Shown here in pieces: positions 38,172 through 51,200 of a DNA stretch of 64,000 nucleotides (positions are counted from its first letter, which is position 1; each line of letters starts with the position of its first letter). The notes under the pieces are model-generated. The model did not search any database and had not been told where the DNA came from. It saw only the letters and a program-made list of their open reading frames with translations. The position numbers were made by a program, and so were the translations under genes. This stretch comes from Strigops habroptila (taxonomy: Eukaryota; Chordata; Aves; Psittaciformes; Psittacidae). The stretch is taken from assembly GCF_004027225.2 (NCBI RefSeq), contig NC_044284.2:13992501-14056500 (forward strand), written 5' to 3'.

Positions 38172-39286
38172 ATGCCTATTTACACAGTTCCTACAAGAAG
38201 CCCCTCTGAGGCACAACGTACTACCACTTTGCAGAAGGCTTCTTCACAGAATGCCTTTACCAGCAGCAAAGTGTCTGGGTGGCAACTGCAATCACATGAA
38301 TCAGGGGAAGAAAAGGATAGTCTACTTTCATGTTCTCAGAATAAGACTGAGGAAGTAAATAGGACCTATGTGATTTCAGCCTGTAAAAAAGTGGGTGACG
38401 TGTCCACTACCTTTAAACCTGAAGTCAGATTAACGCTCCAGAGGAGAACTGGAGCAAGCAAAAAACCAGTGTCCAGTAGTGAACAATTGCATGCAAACAC
38501 ATCACAGGGCATGCAAAATACACAAATGGAGAAAAGACTTACTCTGCAGAAGCGTGTGAGGACTAGCTCCATGGAGAAGACTAAAATTACTCGGAGTACT
38601 GTGCCTGGAATAGAAAATAATGATTTTGTTGCACAAAGAAATGACAAGATTGCACTTACACCAAATATTAATACTAATGATACTCGCGATATTAAACCAA
38701 GCTTTAAGTTAGTTGAGGGTCAGTCAAATACGAAGTTGCAGTGTAACCTGAACAGCAAGGATTCCTTTGGCTTTGTTGATGGTCTGCGTGAAAACAACAG
38801 TTGTGTGCGTTTAAAATACAGGACAAGTGCTGTTGACACAAAATTTCAAAATGAAGTTCCTAAATCAGAACAATTTATTACCTCAAAATATACTAATAAG
38901 CTATCAGGAGAACAACTGAATGAAAATGGTAACATAAATAAGCCAGCTGAAAAGCAAAGGTTACCACACTTGGTGATAAAGCATAACAGTTTAGAAAGAC
39001 TGAGGACGCCAACAAAAGGTTCAACAGAAGGATTTAAGCTTGCACCAAAGATCAGCACTTCTCAGGATCAGCCATCTCTGTCAGCTTCAAATGAGCAAAC
39101 ACCTAATCTTCAAATTTTAGCCAGAAAGAAAACTAGTGTCACCAGCTCTCCTTCTGTCAGTAGAAGCTCAAAGCCAAAAGAGAACACGGAAACTTTTGCT
39201 GAGAGCAGTAGCACCGAGAAAGATGTATTCCAAGTGGAAAATAGCAAAGTGATTGTAGCTGTGCGTGTACGGCCTTTTAGTAACAG
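38172..39286 (+). CDS. KIF14: KIF14 coding exon 2 (aa 1-371)
   Basis: The acceptor TTTTTCTCCCACAG ends at 38082, and the 89 bases before the ATG contain no other ATG. The exon encodes the whole Ser/Thr/Lys-rich N-terminal extension ([23 protein letters not shown]) and the first motor strand [10 protein letters not shown]. It ends AACAG|GTTTGT, phase 2. Confidence 0.94.
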
Positions 39287-42200
39287 GTTTGTATCCTGGA
39301 CTTACTTCTGATGGTAATGGTATGCTTTTATAGCATATGTTGACTCCTGCTTTGTGTGTTTTGAGTTGTTTAATCATAGACCCAATAAAAGGATATAATA
39401 CATGCTTTGAAATTAGCTGATAAGCTAGTGACTCATCTTCACTTCATGCAATGTGAAGATAAAGATTTTATTAAGTGGTTAAATTCACTTTATAGGCATT
39501 TGGGGCTATTTGTTAAATATTCATTAGATGAAGTATATTGAGCTTGAATACTTTGTTCAGCAAAAAAGGTTGGCTTGTTTTTTTGGTTGGGTTTTTTTTT
39601 TTTTTTTAATAATGATTACCAAACTTTTTATTTTCCACTAGGAATTGATTGAAATGACTAACTTAAAGCATGTAGCTTATGTGTTTCAATTTCTAAATTT
39701 TTTCCTCCCATTCAGAGAGAAAAATGAAAACTCACTCCCTGTAATCTCCATGAATGGTTCAGAGACATCTGTACGAAATCCAGCCACAAACCAAGCTTAC
39801 AGCTTCAGTTATGACTTCTCTTTCTGGTCTTTTGACAAGTGGCATCCTAATTTTGCAAGCCAAGCAACGATTTATAGAACTTTGGCAGTGCCACTCCTAA
39901 AAAGAGCTTTTGAGGGCTATAACGCTTGTCTTTTTGCTTATGGGCAGACTGGTTCTGGAAAATCATACACGTAAGTTTCTAATAATAGTTGTTAAAATTC
40001 TGTAGGAGCCAATTGTGCAACGTGAAATGACAGAAAGAGATTGTATGGAATAGACTTAATAGTTATTGTGTTAAAATGTTTTTGCATATCTTAAACCAGA
40101 AGTTACTAAAACAATATTTATAAGTAAGACAAAGCTGTAGAATATTTTTATGTATCTGATGCTGACCTTTTTCTGCTTCTAGTGAAGAAAATAAAAGCTC
40201 TTTGTAGAAATTTTAGTGAAGAAAAATCTTTATTAATGCTGAGAGCTTCTCAGACTCTGCCAGTGCTATTGTTCACCACTGATGGTTATTTTGTGCATGA
40301 AGTGACATGTTCTAAAGTATATTATGTTTTTTGGATGAGACCTTTAAAAGATCATTTGAATTACGGTTCTGACTGTTTCAGAACTTTAAATAAATAAATC
40401 TATGTTTGTGGCATTGCTTATTTGAAATCTAGTCTTTACACAAAATAATCCCAGTCAAGCAACATTTCAAGGGTTTATAGCCAGTTTTGTATACCTTTTG
40501 CATAATTTTCAATAGAAAGCCTAGTGAACTGTTTCTGTTTCCACATATGAATGTATTAAAATCAGTTCTATTAACTTTATAATTCCCATGAGGTACTATA
40601 GACTTAAAAATATGTAGCTAAGGACCAGAAGTAATTCCCATGAGGTATTATAGACTTACAGATATGTAGTTAAGGACCAGAAATTTTCCTATTCAATTTA
40701 TCATAATTTTGATGTTTCTACTCAATTTATAATAGCTATAGAACTTACACAGAGGCAGGGTTTTCCTTTTTAAGTGGGAACTCAGTTTTTACTTAAAATG
40801 TTTATTTACCTTGGCATAAAAGAGAGATATGATCAGTATTGCAATTGTTATTCTATTTATAGGTTGGTTTGTTTATTTGTGTTGTTTTCCCTTCCACCTT
40901 CAAGTAAACAATTACTCGCCTTCGCCCCTTTGTATTTCAAGGAAGGCTGAAATGAGTATCAGTAATAAGTGTTTCCCCAGGTCAAGTGTACAAAACAAAT
41001 TTCTGCTCATAACTACGTTGTGTAGCTGTGTGAATCTCTAGACTAGCTGAATTAGTACAGTACTCTGGTGTTCTGCAGTGGCAGAACTAGACAGGCAAAA
41101 AAACCTGCATCAGAGGTGGAGAGGGGATTAGGTTGCTATGCTGGCAGTGTACAGAGCATATAAAATGCATGTGTGTTAGGACATCAGGTGTCTATAGGTT
41201 TACTGTTTATAGTACAACTTACTCTTCAGTTGCTGTAAAGTTTTCATTTTACTTAGTTTTTCAACCCATTTTTAAATGGATGAATTGGGAAAGACTTCTG
41301 GACATAATCTTGTCCAATTCCCCACTCAAACAAGCAACCAGCATAGATCAGGTTTCTCTCTGTTGCCGATTACCTTTGTGGCATAGAAGCATGTGGCGTT
41401 TCAACTTCAGACTTATACAATTAACATTAAAAATAGCTATAGAGTTACAAAACAGAGCTAGCAGTTTTTTTGTAACTACAGGATGATGGGATTTGATGAA
41501 GACCGAGGAATAATTCCAAGACTTTGTGAAGATCTTTTCACTCAAATAGAACAAATGGATAAACAACAGGTGGTATGCTTATGCTTACTTTGAATTATGA
41601 GGAAACTGATGCATTTCAGTATTTTGATACCTGTTTATTTCTTTCATTCTATACCTTAGTGCTGGATCTATGTATTAATGTCTGGATTCTTTTTCTGATT
41701 CAAACCTTATTTCTGCTAGTTGTGTTGATTGACGGGTTTCCCTAAATAGTGACAAATCAACATGGTTTTGCTTCTTTAATGACAATAACATAAAAAAGAA
41801 ATATGGGCACGATATTTTTGATGTGTTCGTAGACTATACAGCATGCCTTACAAGATAAGATTTATGTAAGGAAAGACAAAAAGAAATCCTAGTGGTTTCC
41901 ATACTTTCAGTGGAGGCATATATAATAGAGCTCAAAATATATGAATTTATCTGTAAACATTGTCACGTATTAAAGCAAAATACATTTTAATACTAATTCT
42001 AGTATTCTTGCTCAGTATTCTTGTTGAAATAATAAAAGATCAACTATCCTAGCTGGATTTTATTTTATTTTATCTTTTTTTTTGACACTTCAAAATTTTT
42101 ATCGTAAATAATGTTATGTTTCCCTTTGTGTTTCGAGAATCTACTGTAGGATCAGAATATTACGTGTTCACTGGTATTAGGTTTCAAAGTCAAGAATTCA

Positions 42201-45200
42201 AGCATAAAGCAATACAGAAATCTGGAATAGCTGAAAGTGGAAAAGTTTGCCCGCGTAAGCTTAACTTAATGTTGGGGTCTACTGACCTGCAAATCAGTCC
42301 TTACAGACATTGGCAAACATGCAGAGAAAAAGAATTCCTACAAACAATCCCTTGCATACCTACAGTCTCATTTTGAGGTCTTTTCCTCTTAAGACGTGAA
42401 ATGAATAGTTTAAAAAAAAAGAAATTACTAGTTTAAGGTAATTGTGTCTCCACTTATGATTCTCTAACTTGACCATTACTACATCAATTAATTGGGGCAG
42501 AAACAATATAACCCCTCATTAAAACACTGAGAAATCTAAGCTTATTTATTAATGAGCTTGGATAGAATATAACTTCTAAAAAATTCGGGGCTGCTAGATA
42601 TGCTTATTATTCTTTTGCTTATGCATTGTGAGTAAGTGAGTCTATGGCTGCAAATTGTCTTGAGTTTTGTATTCCTGGCTTAAGTGTGTTATGTTTTTTG
42701 CTGCCATCTTCCTTGTCTCTTTTAAAAAGATTTCTATTTGATTTAAAAATGAAAATAGAAAAAGCAAAACCTGGGTGCCTTCAGAGGAAGGAGATGTGTT
42801 GTCATGAAAAGTTTGTCTTTGTTAATTGCTGTGGGTTGTAGATCAAGGTTTATTTTTCCATTAGGTTATTCTGTTCCATGTCGGGATGTTGACAACATTA
42901 GTCCATTCCTTCTCTGTTACATGTATGATGCTGTAGAAGCACAATCCCTAATGAATGAGACTAGTGCAGGTGCAAACAAAACTGTATTTTTGGGTACTAA
43001 AACCCAACACTAAAACTTCTGAGGTGGATGTGTATACATTTTTCTTTAAGCTTGATAGCTATCATCTGGGAATGGCTGTGGATGGAATTCCAATCAATTG
43101 TATTCTTGGGGTTGCACTAGGTGAACTTCTAAAGGTTCCTCCCAACCCAAACTAATCTGTGATTTAATGATATCATTTCTCCTGGAAAGTCCCTTCCGTG
43201 CAAATGCATGTAACGTATGAATAGCAGGATCTGGTAATCTAGGTTAATGTTTGAAACGAAGGAGATGAAAATATTTTGTGGCCTATATTAATAACTTATT
43301 ATTCATTTTATTAGGTTTTGTATCATCTTGAAATGAGCTTTTTTGAAGTATACAATGAGAAAATTCATGATTTGCTTGTCTTTAAAGCTGAAAGTGGGCA
43401 GAAGAAAGAACCGGTAAGTTGCTCACAGAAACCAGTCATCTCAATATGTGTAATCTCAAAGTAGTGGCATCCATTCTGTAAACAAAAGAGCACAGATGAC
43501 AACTGTATTGTTATCGAAGCACTTAGGTTGTTGTGAATAATGGATACAAGTAAAAAATACCTCACTATATGACTTCAAGCAAAATGCTTGGCACTTCAGA
43601 GATGCGAAGCAAAAAAAAAATCTTGCTGAAATAGAAACAAAATGATCCTGTAGAACCTCTCAAGATTGTTAACATCTTAAAAAATGAAGATCGTCTTATC
43701 AGCCGTTATAAAAACTCTCTTAGAATATTATTTATCCAAGTTTCCAGATTACATTAAGAACCTTCTGTGCAATATAATTTGAGTTGTAATCTTGTCATTT
43801 AGATGGAGTTCTAAGATGGAAGAATGACAATGTCAGGAGGCTTCCAAGAGTGTTGGGGGGGGGGAAGTATTTGTCTAACTATACTTGATCCATCAGTCTT
43901 CTCAGTTCTCAGTGCTACTGAAATGTCCATTCACTTTGTGAAAATATCTGTGTATTGTTTATGTACTGGGATGCTTGTTTGCCACTGACTCTGCTGATCG
44001 AATTGCAGTCTTTGGTGTTTTCATGAAAAAATGTTAATACTTGCAAAGGGAGAATTTTTTTCCCATGTTGTTTCCTCTGCTTATTTACCTTGCACAGCTA
44101 CAGAAAACTACTATCATACAAGAGGTTAGCACCTGTTGGATTGTTGTTTCCAAAGAAGCTTGGGGGCAGGAAATCAGTGGCCTGATTAAGTAGTGAAAGA
44201 TCACAAGTTAAACTAGTTTAGCTAGTTTTTAATGTTTAGGTGTTAGAATCTGCAAAACCATAAATTAAAGAAATTTGCATTAAGTTGGAGAAGTAGGAAA
44301 GGAATTTGTTAAATTTATTAAAAAAAGTGTTTTCTGTTCTTTGACCTATTGACCACTACACTGGCTACTTTTCTGTAAACTATGAGTATTACCTTATGAT
44401 AAAGAAGGTATACTACATTCAACTTCCCATTGAAAAGTCTTTTATCCTAAACTTGGTGCTTAGGTGGGCTTGTTACATAGAAGTAAAGACTATACTGTCT
44501 TGTTTATACTAGGAGTGTTTTCATCTGAGTTTGTCAGTGATTTTGAGCTAAGGTATTTAACTTCGGAACATAATAGATTTATGTTGCAGAAAATATTTTT
44601 GTTTTCTTATGTGAATAACTTACCTAAGGTACCTGTTAAAATTACTCTCACCAGCTTCGTGTAAGAGAACATCCCGTGTTAGGACCATATGTGGAAGGCC
44701 TGACAGTGTAAGTCTTACCTGTTCTTATTTTAATAGATGTGTGGTGTAATCCTGAGAAAGTGTGCTAATTATTATTTTTTAAACTCTGTGAAAGCTTGTG
44801 CACTCACCAGTAAATTAGGCAAGATGTTAGTATCATGTAGTTTTAGAAAAACACATACGCATGTCTAGCTCGACTTACTTCCTTTGGTGTAATGCTTTGG
44901 TGAAATAAGTGCGCAGAAGTCTTAAGGCAACTGGAACTTTCATGGTATATTTGTATTTTGTCCGTAACTGGGGAAATGTTTCAGAACTCAGGCAGCAGGG
45001 AAAACTAGAAAGAAAACAGTCTGAATCCAAACTTTTCTTTTTCCCCCACCTTAGGAATGTTGTCAGTTCTTACTCTGATATCCAGGTAAGAGTTATTTGG
45101 TTACTAAAAGGGAATATAAATATTTCTACTTGCTCTTTCCTTCACTGCTGGAAAGTAAATTCCATGGATGGGAAGAAAATGCTTTACAGACTGCCCATAG

Positions 45201-48200
45201 ACTATGATATTTCAGCTGATTTTGTAAAAGGATAATGAAGACTAGTCCTATATAATGGAGCTAAGTAGATGCATACAGGCAAGTGTCACTCTTTTCACAT
45301 GGTTATCTCTTAAATTTTAATTCCTCCCTTATAAAGTCATCATTTGTGTTAATAACTTAATTTGCAAACATTTTAATCTTCAGTTAACTGTCCAAAAAGG
45401 TTTTGGTTTCACATCCTGGCTTTTATCTTTTACAGAGTTGGCTTGAACTAGGAAATAAGCAGAGAGCAACAGCCGCTACAGCAATGAATGACAAGAGCTC
45501 TAGATCTCATTCTGTCTTCACCCTTGTTATGACACAAACCAAGGTATTGCTGGGTGTTAGATATGTGTTCAAATTGTGTAGTAAGAAGTTTTGTGTGCTG
45601 CTTAGAAAATTGTTGTGAGAATATACTTGAAGATGAGTAAAGCACAAGGCATTTTAACATGGCTTTCTACATAGCAAGACTTCTTTTACTTCATGTGCTT
45701 TGAGTAGATTCTGATGTCTCTGTGCTACGTACGTTTATAGCAGCAATATAAATGTGTCTAGACTGGCAGACCTAGGAGCAGTTCCAAGCTTCTGAGTGTG
45801 AGTTTTGAGACGTAACTAGAATCCAAATTGAGGCCAGACCTAACTGCTGCCAACACATTTTAGCTTCTAAGAAGGTTAAGCTATGCAAGCTGGAGAGCTG
45901 TGCTGAGTTTCTGCAGGTGATGAGCTGGGACAATGGTAAGAGATGCAGTTTCTCCTCAGTTTCAACACAGTTCACCAAGTAAATGTTTCCTTGCTTCAGG
46001 ATACATCTCTGACCCATGCGTGTCCAGGATATAGGGACTAAAATTCCTCATCTGATTCACAGATGTGTAAGAGACAAAACCTGACCTAGTGAGATGAGCT
46101 TGAAACCATCAGGTTTCAGTGAAGTGAAATAGGTAGAGCTCCTCAAAAGTTAACAGTCAGTTTTCTCCATTCACAAATAACTTGTTGGTTTGGGTTTTGT
46201 TGTTCTTGGTTGGTTTAATTTTTCAGTCAAATTTCCTAATAGTCTCCTTCCTTCTTCCCCTCACCATTCTCACCACTAGATTATTTCTTTTCTCTATCAG
46301 AAGTAGTTCTGAGATTTTTCCACTGACTGCTTAGCTGATCTTCCTTGGTCAAAGTCAGTAACAGCTTAATGATTTCCACGGTTATTAGATAGCTGCAATA
46401 ATCAAACCCATGGTTTGCTAATCTATTGTGTTTGCAGTTTATACTTATACAGTTATTCAACCGCAAACAATTGATACTGTGATTAAAAGTCTGAACTTAG
46501 TCTCCTTCAAGGCATGTACCTGAAGGTATCCTGTCAAAAAGTAATTAGAAGTGTCAGCTTCTTAATGTATTTAAAGTGAACATCTTGTTAGATTTTTGCT
46601 TGTTGTCAGGCTTGTTATTTTGGTCTGAATGCAACCAGCTCTTTTTTTCCAGGTAGAATTTGTGGATGAAGAACAATGTGATCGCAGGCTTACCAGTCAC
46701 ATAAATCTGATTGATCTGGCTGGCAGTGAATGCTGCTTAACAGCTCAGACCGGTGGAGAAAGGCTGAAGGTAAATGAAGATGGGAAATCTGTGGAAAAAA
46801 TTGGACTCCAAAGAATACTCCTAAACTCCCATGTAACCTCACCTACTAGGACTTCTGGACAGGAACTGTAGTTATAAAAGGATACATAGGCCTGATGCTT
46901 ATAAGTATTGCATAGCATTTTGCTAGTTGGAGTGGATGGCACTAAGAAGCTGTTTTGACTGTGCAGTATGGCAGGCCAGATCTTGCTTAGGACAGCACTC
47001 ACTTTGCTATGCAGGCCTGATGATCCTTTACAAGGAATGAGGAAAAACTGTTCATGTCACTTTCCAAATCCTGAATCAGATTCATGACTCAGATTTGAAC
47101 TCCCATGGAGTTGGGGCTTGCCCCTTTTTTGGGGGGGATTTAAGTAAATAGAGTTTCTAATAACAGAGTTTCTTTCTAGCTGCCTTTGTAAGTTTTATGT
47201 TTTTTGACATTGTGTATTTTAAAGCCAGGGTCTCTGTTCTTTCCAAATGAGAAAGAGCTTCTAGGCTACTCTTTGCTCTTATTGTTGTTTTTTTAATCAG
47301 TGGAGACATATAATGTGGTATAGCTGCACCATACCACATTGAATAAGCACAATTACATCAACAGCACAATCAATAACATCACACAAGAAAATACAACTAT
47401 TTTTATTTTTGTTTTGTGTAGGAGGGTGTGAGTATCAATAAATCACTGTTAACCCTTGGAAAGGTTATTTCTGCCCTCTCTAAACAATCTCGAAATGGAA
47501 AGAAAACTTTCATTCCTTACCGCGAATCTGTCCTTACTTGGTAGGTACATTTCACATTTTTTTTTTTTATATAGAATTAAATGCTTTCTGAGACTGTGGA
47601 TTCCTCTTCTAATCAGGAGGCATCCCTTCCCCTTCTTCCCTCCCTTTCACTTCTCAAGTGACCTATGGAGTGAAGAAATTAGCCTGTTGTATTAGGTAAA
47701 GAACAAACAGGACCTTGGTTTGTATTTTAAGTAGCTAACAATCACTCTTAAATAAGTAGCAAGACCCTTGTATTTCACCTGTTCAAAACCCTTGTATTTA
47801 ACCTGTTCAGATTGATAAACTTAATTTTTCTTTCAATGTGAGGGCTGGGGATTGACTTCTACTCTCCTGTCAAATGAAGGTTGTTAAAGGAAAGTCTTGG
47901 TGGAAATTCACAAACCGCTATGATTGCCACAGTAAGTCCCGCTGCTAGCAGTACAGAAGAAACCCTCAGCACTCTTCGCTATGCAAAACAGGCTTGTTCA
48001 ATTATCAACACTGCTAAAGTAAATGAAGATGTGAATGCCAAACTAATCAGAGGTGAGGTTGACATCTGCAGTCTTTGAGGGTTTTTCATTTGCCTGTGTA
48101 TTCAACTTACTGTTCCATCAGAGTTATTACTACTACTAATCTATTGTGTTGACTGACCACTTGTCAGCTAGGTTAATACAACTGAAGATATTTTCCTTTT

Positions 48201-51200
48201 AATATTAGTATTTTTTGTGAGCTTTTTGCCATTTCCCCCCCCCGCCTCAAAGTTCAGACCATATCTGAGGCTACACTTCAGAACCTGGAATGGGGAAAGG
48301 TGTTTAATTTATAATTAAATAAGATTAATTTTCTAGTATTGTACTGAAATGTCTAAACTGTATTTCATCTTTATTTTTTGTGTATTGTTTGTCTGGTTTG
48401 CCTTATGGAGAATTGAAAGCTGAAATTGAAAAACTGAAGGCAGCTCAGAAAAGCGCTCTGAACACTGATCCTGAAAAATACAGGCGTTATTTGCAGGAAA
48501 TAACATCTTTGAGGGTAAAATTGCACCAGCAGGAGAAGGACATGGCAGAAATGCAAAGGTTGGGCACTCATTAATGTCTTACTTGAAAATAGAAATAATA
48601 AAACTTATATGTTGAAACTTCTATCCTAATATGTTGTGTTATTTTCCCCTTAATATATTAAGGGCCTGGAAAGAAAAATTTGAACAAGCAGAAAAAAGGA
48701 AATTAGAAGATGCAAAAGAATTGCAGGTACATTTTCTGTCTTCACTTTCTATAGGAGATGGTACAGAAAACAAAACATCAGCAAACCTTGCATAAGGATT
48801 AGAGTAGTTGTAAGATTTGTTTCCTTAATGCCAGCCTTTTAACTGTGACTTTGTAAAAAAATCAATATAGATAGTTCAGTGCACGATACTGAGGGGTTTT
48901 TTTTATGCAGAGCTCTCTTTTTATTTAGAAAGCAGGAATTGCATTCAAAATGGACAATCATTTACCAAACCTCGTCAATCTCAGTGAAGATCCTCAGCTT
49001 TCAGAGGTGCTGTTGTATATGATCAAAGAAGGAGAAACTACAGTTGGAAGGTATACACCAAATTCAAAGCATGATATCCAGCTTTCCGGAGTTCTAATTG
49101 CTGATGACCATTGGTATGTAGTGTTATTTTTATACTTGAAGTGAAAATAGGAAGTATTTCTCCTCACCTTTCCCTTTCTTTTGGAGTCACTCTTTCTTCT
49201 GGCAGTAACAAGATTTGGTTTTCTAACACCGAAAATAGTATTTAGGGATAATCTTTGTCCTGTTCAGTGATTTAAAGTAATTTCATTCTGTTCCCTCTAG
49301 AAATCTGTTAACCAAGGTAGTTTAATTTCTTTTTTCGTTTCATTCATTCATGGAGCAAAATTTTCTATTTGTTCAGAAATGCTGGAGAAGGACTAGAGCA
49401 AATGATGCTGTGTGATAACTCTATTACATTAAATTCAATGGAAAAGTGAAATGCCTTGACAGTTCTTATTAAAACTAAAAATAGAGAGCAACTTGGCCAT
49501 TTTGTAGTAACAGCGTTTAAAGTGCATTCCATGCAATTGACTAGACAAAATGCTCTAAGAAACTTAACTAATCAGTTAGTAAAACCATGGATGTTGTGGG
49601 TATGTTGGGAAATTAAGTGTTATCAAAGAAATGCTCGGATGACAGCATATTGTAGTAATTTTCTAGCAGTGGATTCTTTTTAGATTTAAATATCGAGTTT
49701 CTTCCAAAATATAGGTTGTTGCTCATTGTTTATGTATGTTGTAACTAAAGAGTATGAAGACAATCCACATCTGAAAGAACAAGGACACTATTTAAAGCAT
49801 GAATTTTAGTTTATTAAGAAACCTCATTTGCAATTAACATGAGCTACTGGTATCACAAATGTTTCTTGTTTTCAGTGTTATAAAAAATACTGTTGGCAAA
49901 GTGAGCATTATTCCACTGGGAGAGGCAAAGACATACGTAAATGGAAGATGCATTTTAAACTCAACAGTGCTGCATCATGTAAGTAATTGATTTTCTTATA
50001 TCAATATGTGCATGTGTGGATTTCTTTGCTTTGTTAATATTACAACTTCAGACTGCAGGTTTTTTTAGAAGGCTCTAAAACTGTAAATATTTGTCTCTTC
50101 CACTTTAATTTCTAGCCCCACCTGCTATCTTTTAAGCACTGTAAATTTACTTATAAATCTAAAAGTTCTAGCGCAAACGTCTTCCTCCCTCATCCCCCTC
50201 TTTCCCCATAGGGTGATCGAGTGATCCTTGGGGGAGACCATTATTTCAGGTTTAATCATCCAGTAGAAGTTCAGAAAGTTAAAACATCATCTTGTGGGAC
50301 AACGTCTTTACATGATGGTCCAAAAGATTTTGAATTTGCAAAGAATGAGCTGCTAATTGCCCAGAGAGCACAGTAAGTATTGTATCTTCTTGTTCTAAAA
50401 ATAAGCTCAGTTGTTAATGAAACCTTGAAATACATTTAAGAAACAAGAAACTTAAGATTATAAATTATTTCCTGATAAGGGAAAGTTGGAAAATTGCAAG
50501 GTTATTGTTACCTTCATTTTTAACTGAAATGGAAGTCCCAGACTTAGCTGAAATGAAGGTACCTCTAAGTTATGGTCACCACAATCTAGTCCAGTTGTCA
50601 AGAATATAGACTACTATTAAAGAAATGCTGAGCTCCAGAGGTTCTGAGAGTAGTGTATCTCTTCAGTTACCTTTCTTTCCAAGCACATAAGGAGTCTGAA
50701 ATCAACTTTTGATGTTTTAGAGAGATTTAAAGCCTGAAAAGAAAATGCCTTAAAAAAAAAAAAGAGAAGAATCCAAAGTTACAAACTTAGTCTTCTGTGA
50801 TGGTGGAGAATTTGCGAGACAGTAAAGTGTTACTTGTACTCGCTTTGCTCCTGGGAGTTTATTAAACTGCAAGACTCATTGACTTTAAAATTTGCTTTCC
50901 TGCATCTTAATGTGGTTTAGTGAATTTCTATTGCAAATCTTAATTTTGAGAAGTACATAATAAAATAAATCTGGAAATTGAGTGGACTTTAAAAATTCTG
51001 GAGTGTCTTACATCGTTACCAGTGTCTACGTTTTCCCTATGAGATGAAAAATATCAAGGTAGAGTGTAAAGGAAAAAAAAACAACCAAACCCCCCCCCCA
51101 AACAATAACATAATAATGAAACCCCCACAAAATCGACAAAATCATATTTTTATTTTTACTGTTAAAACTGGAGGCTCCCGTCGTGATAGAAAAGATCAAT

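Noticed and set aside
38366..39058. Antisense open frames under KIF14 exon 2
   Set aside because: Shadows of the true coding exon on the plus strand.
41133..41486. A 117-codon open frame before KIF14 exon 4
   Set aside because: It overlaps a possible old repeat and ends at the exon 4 acceptor without a matching donor or similarity.
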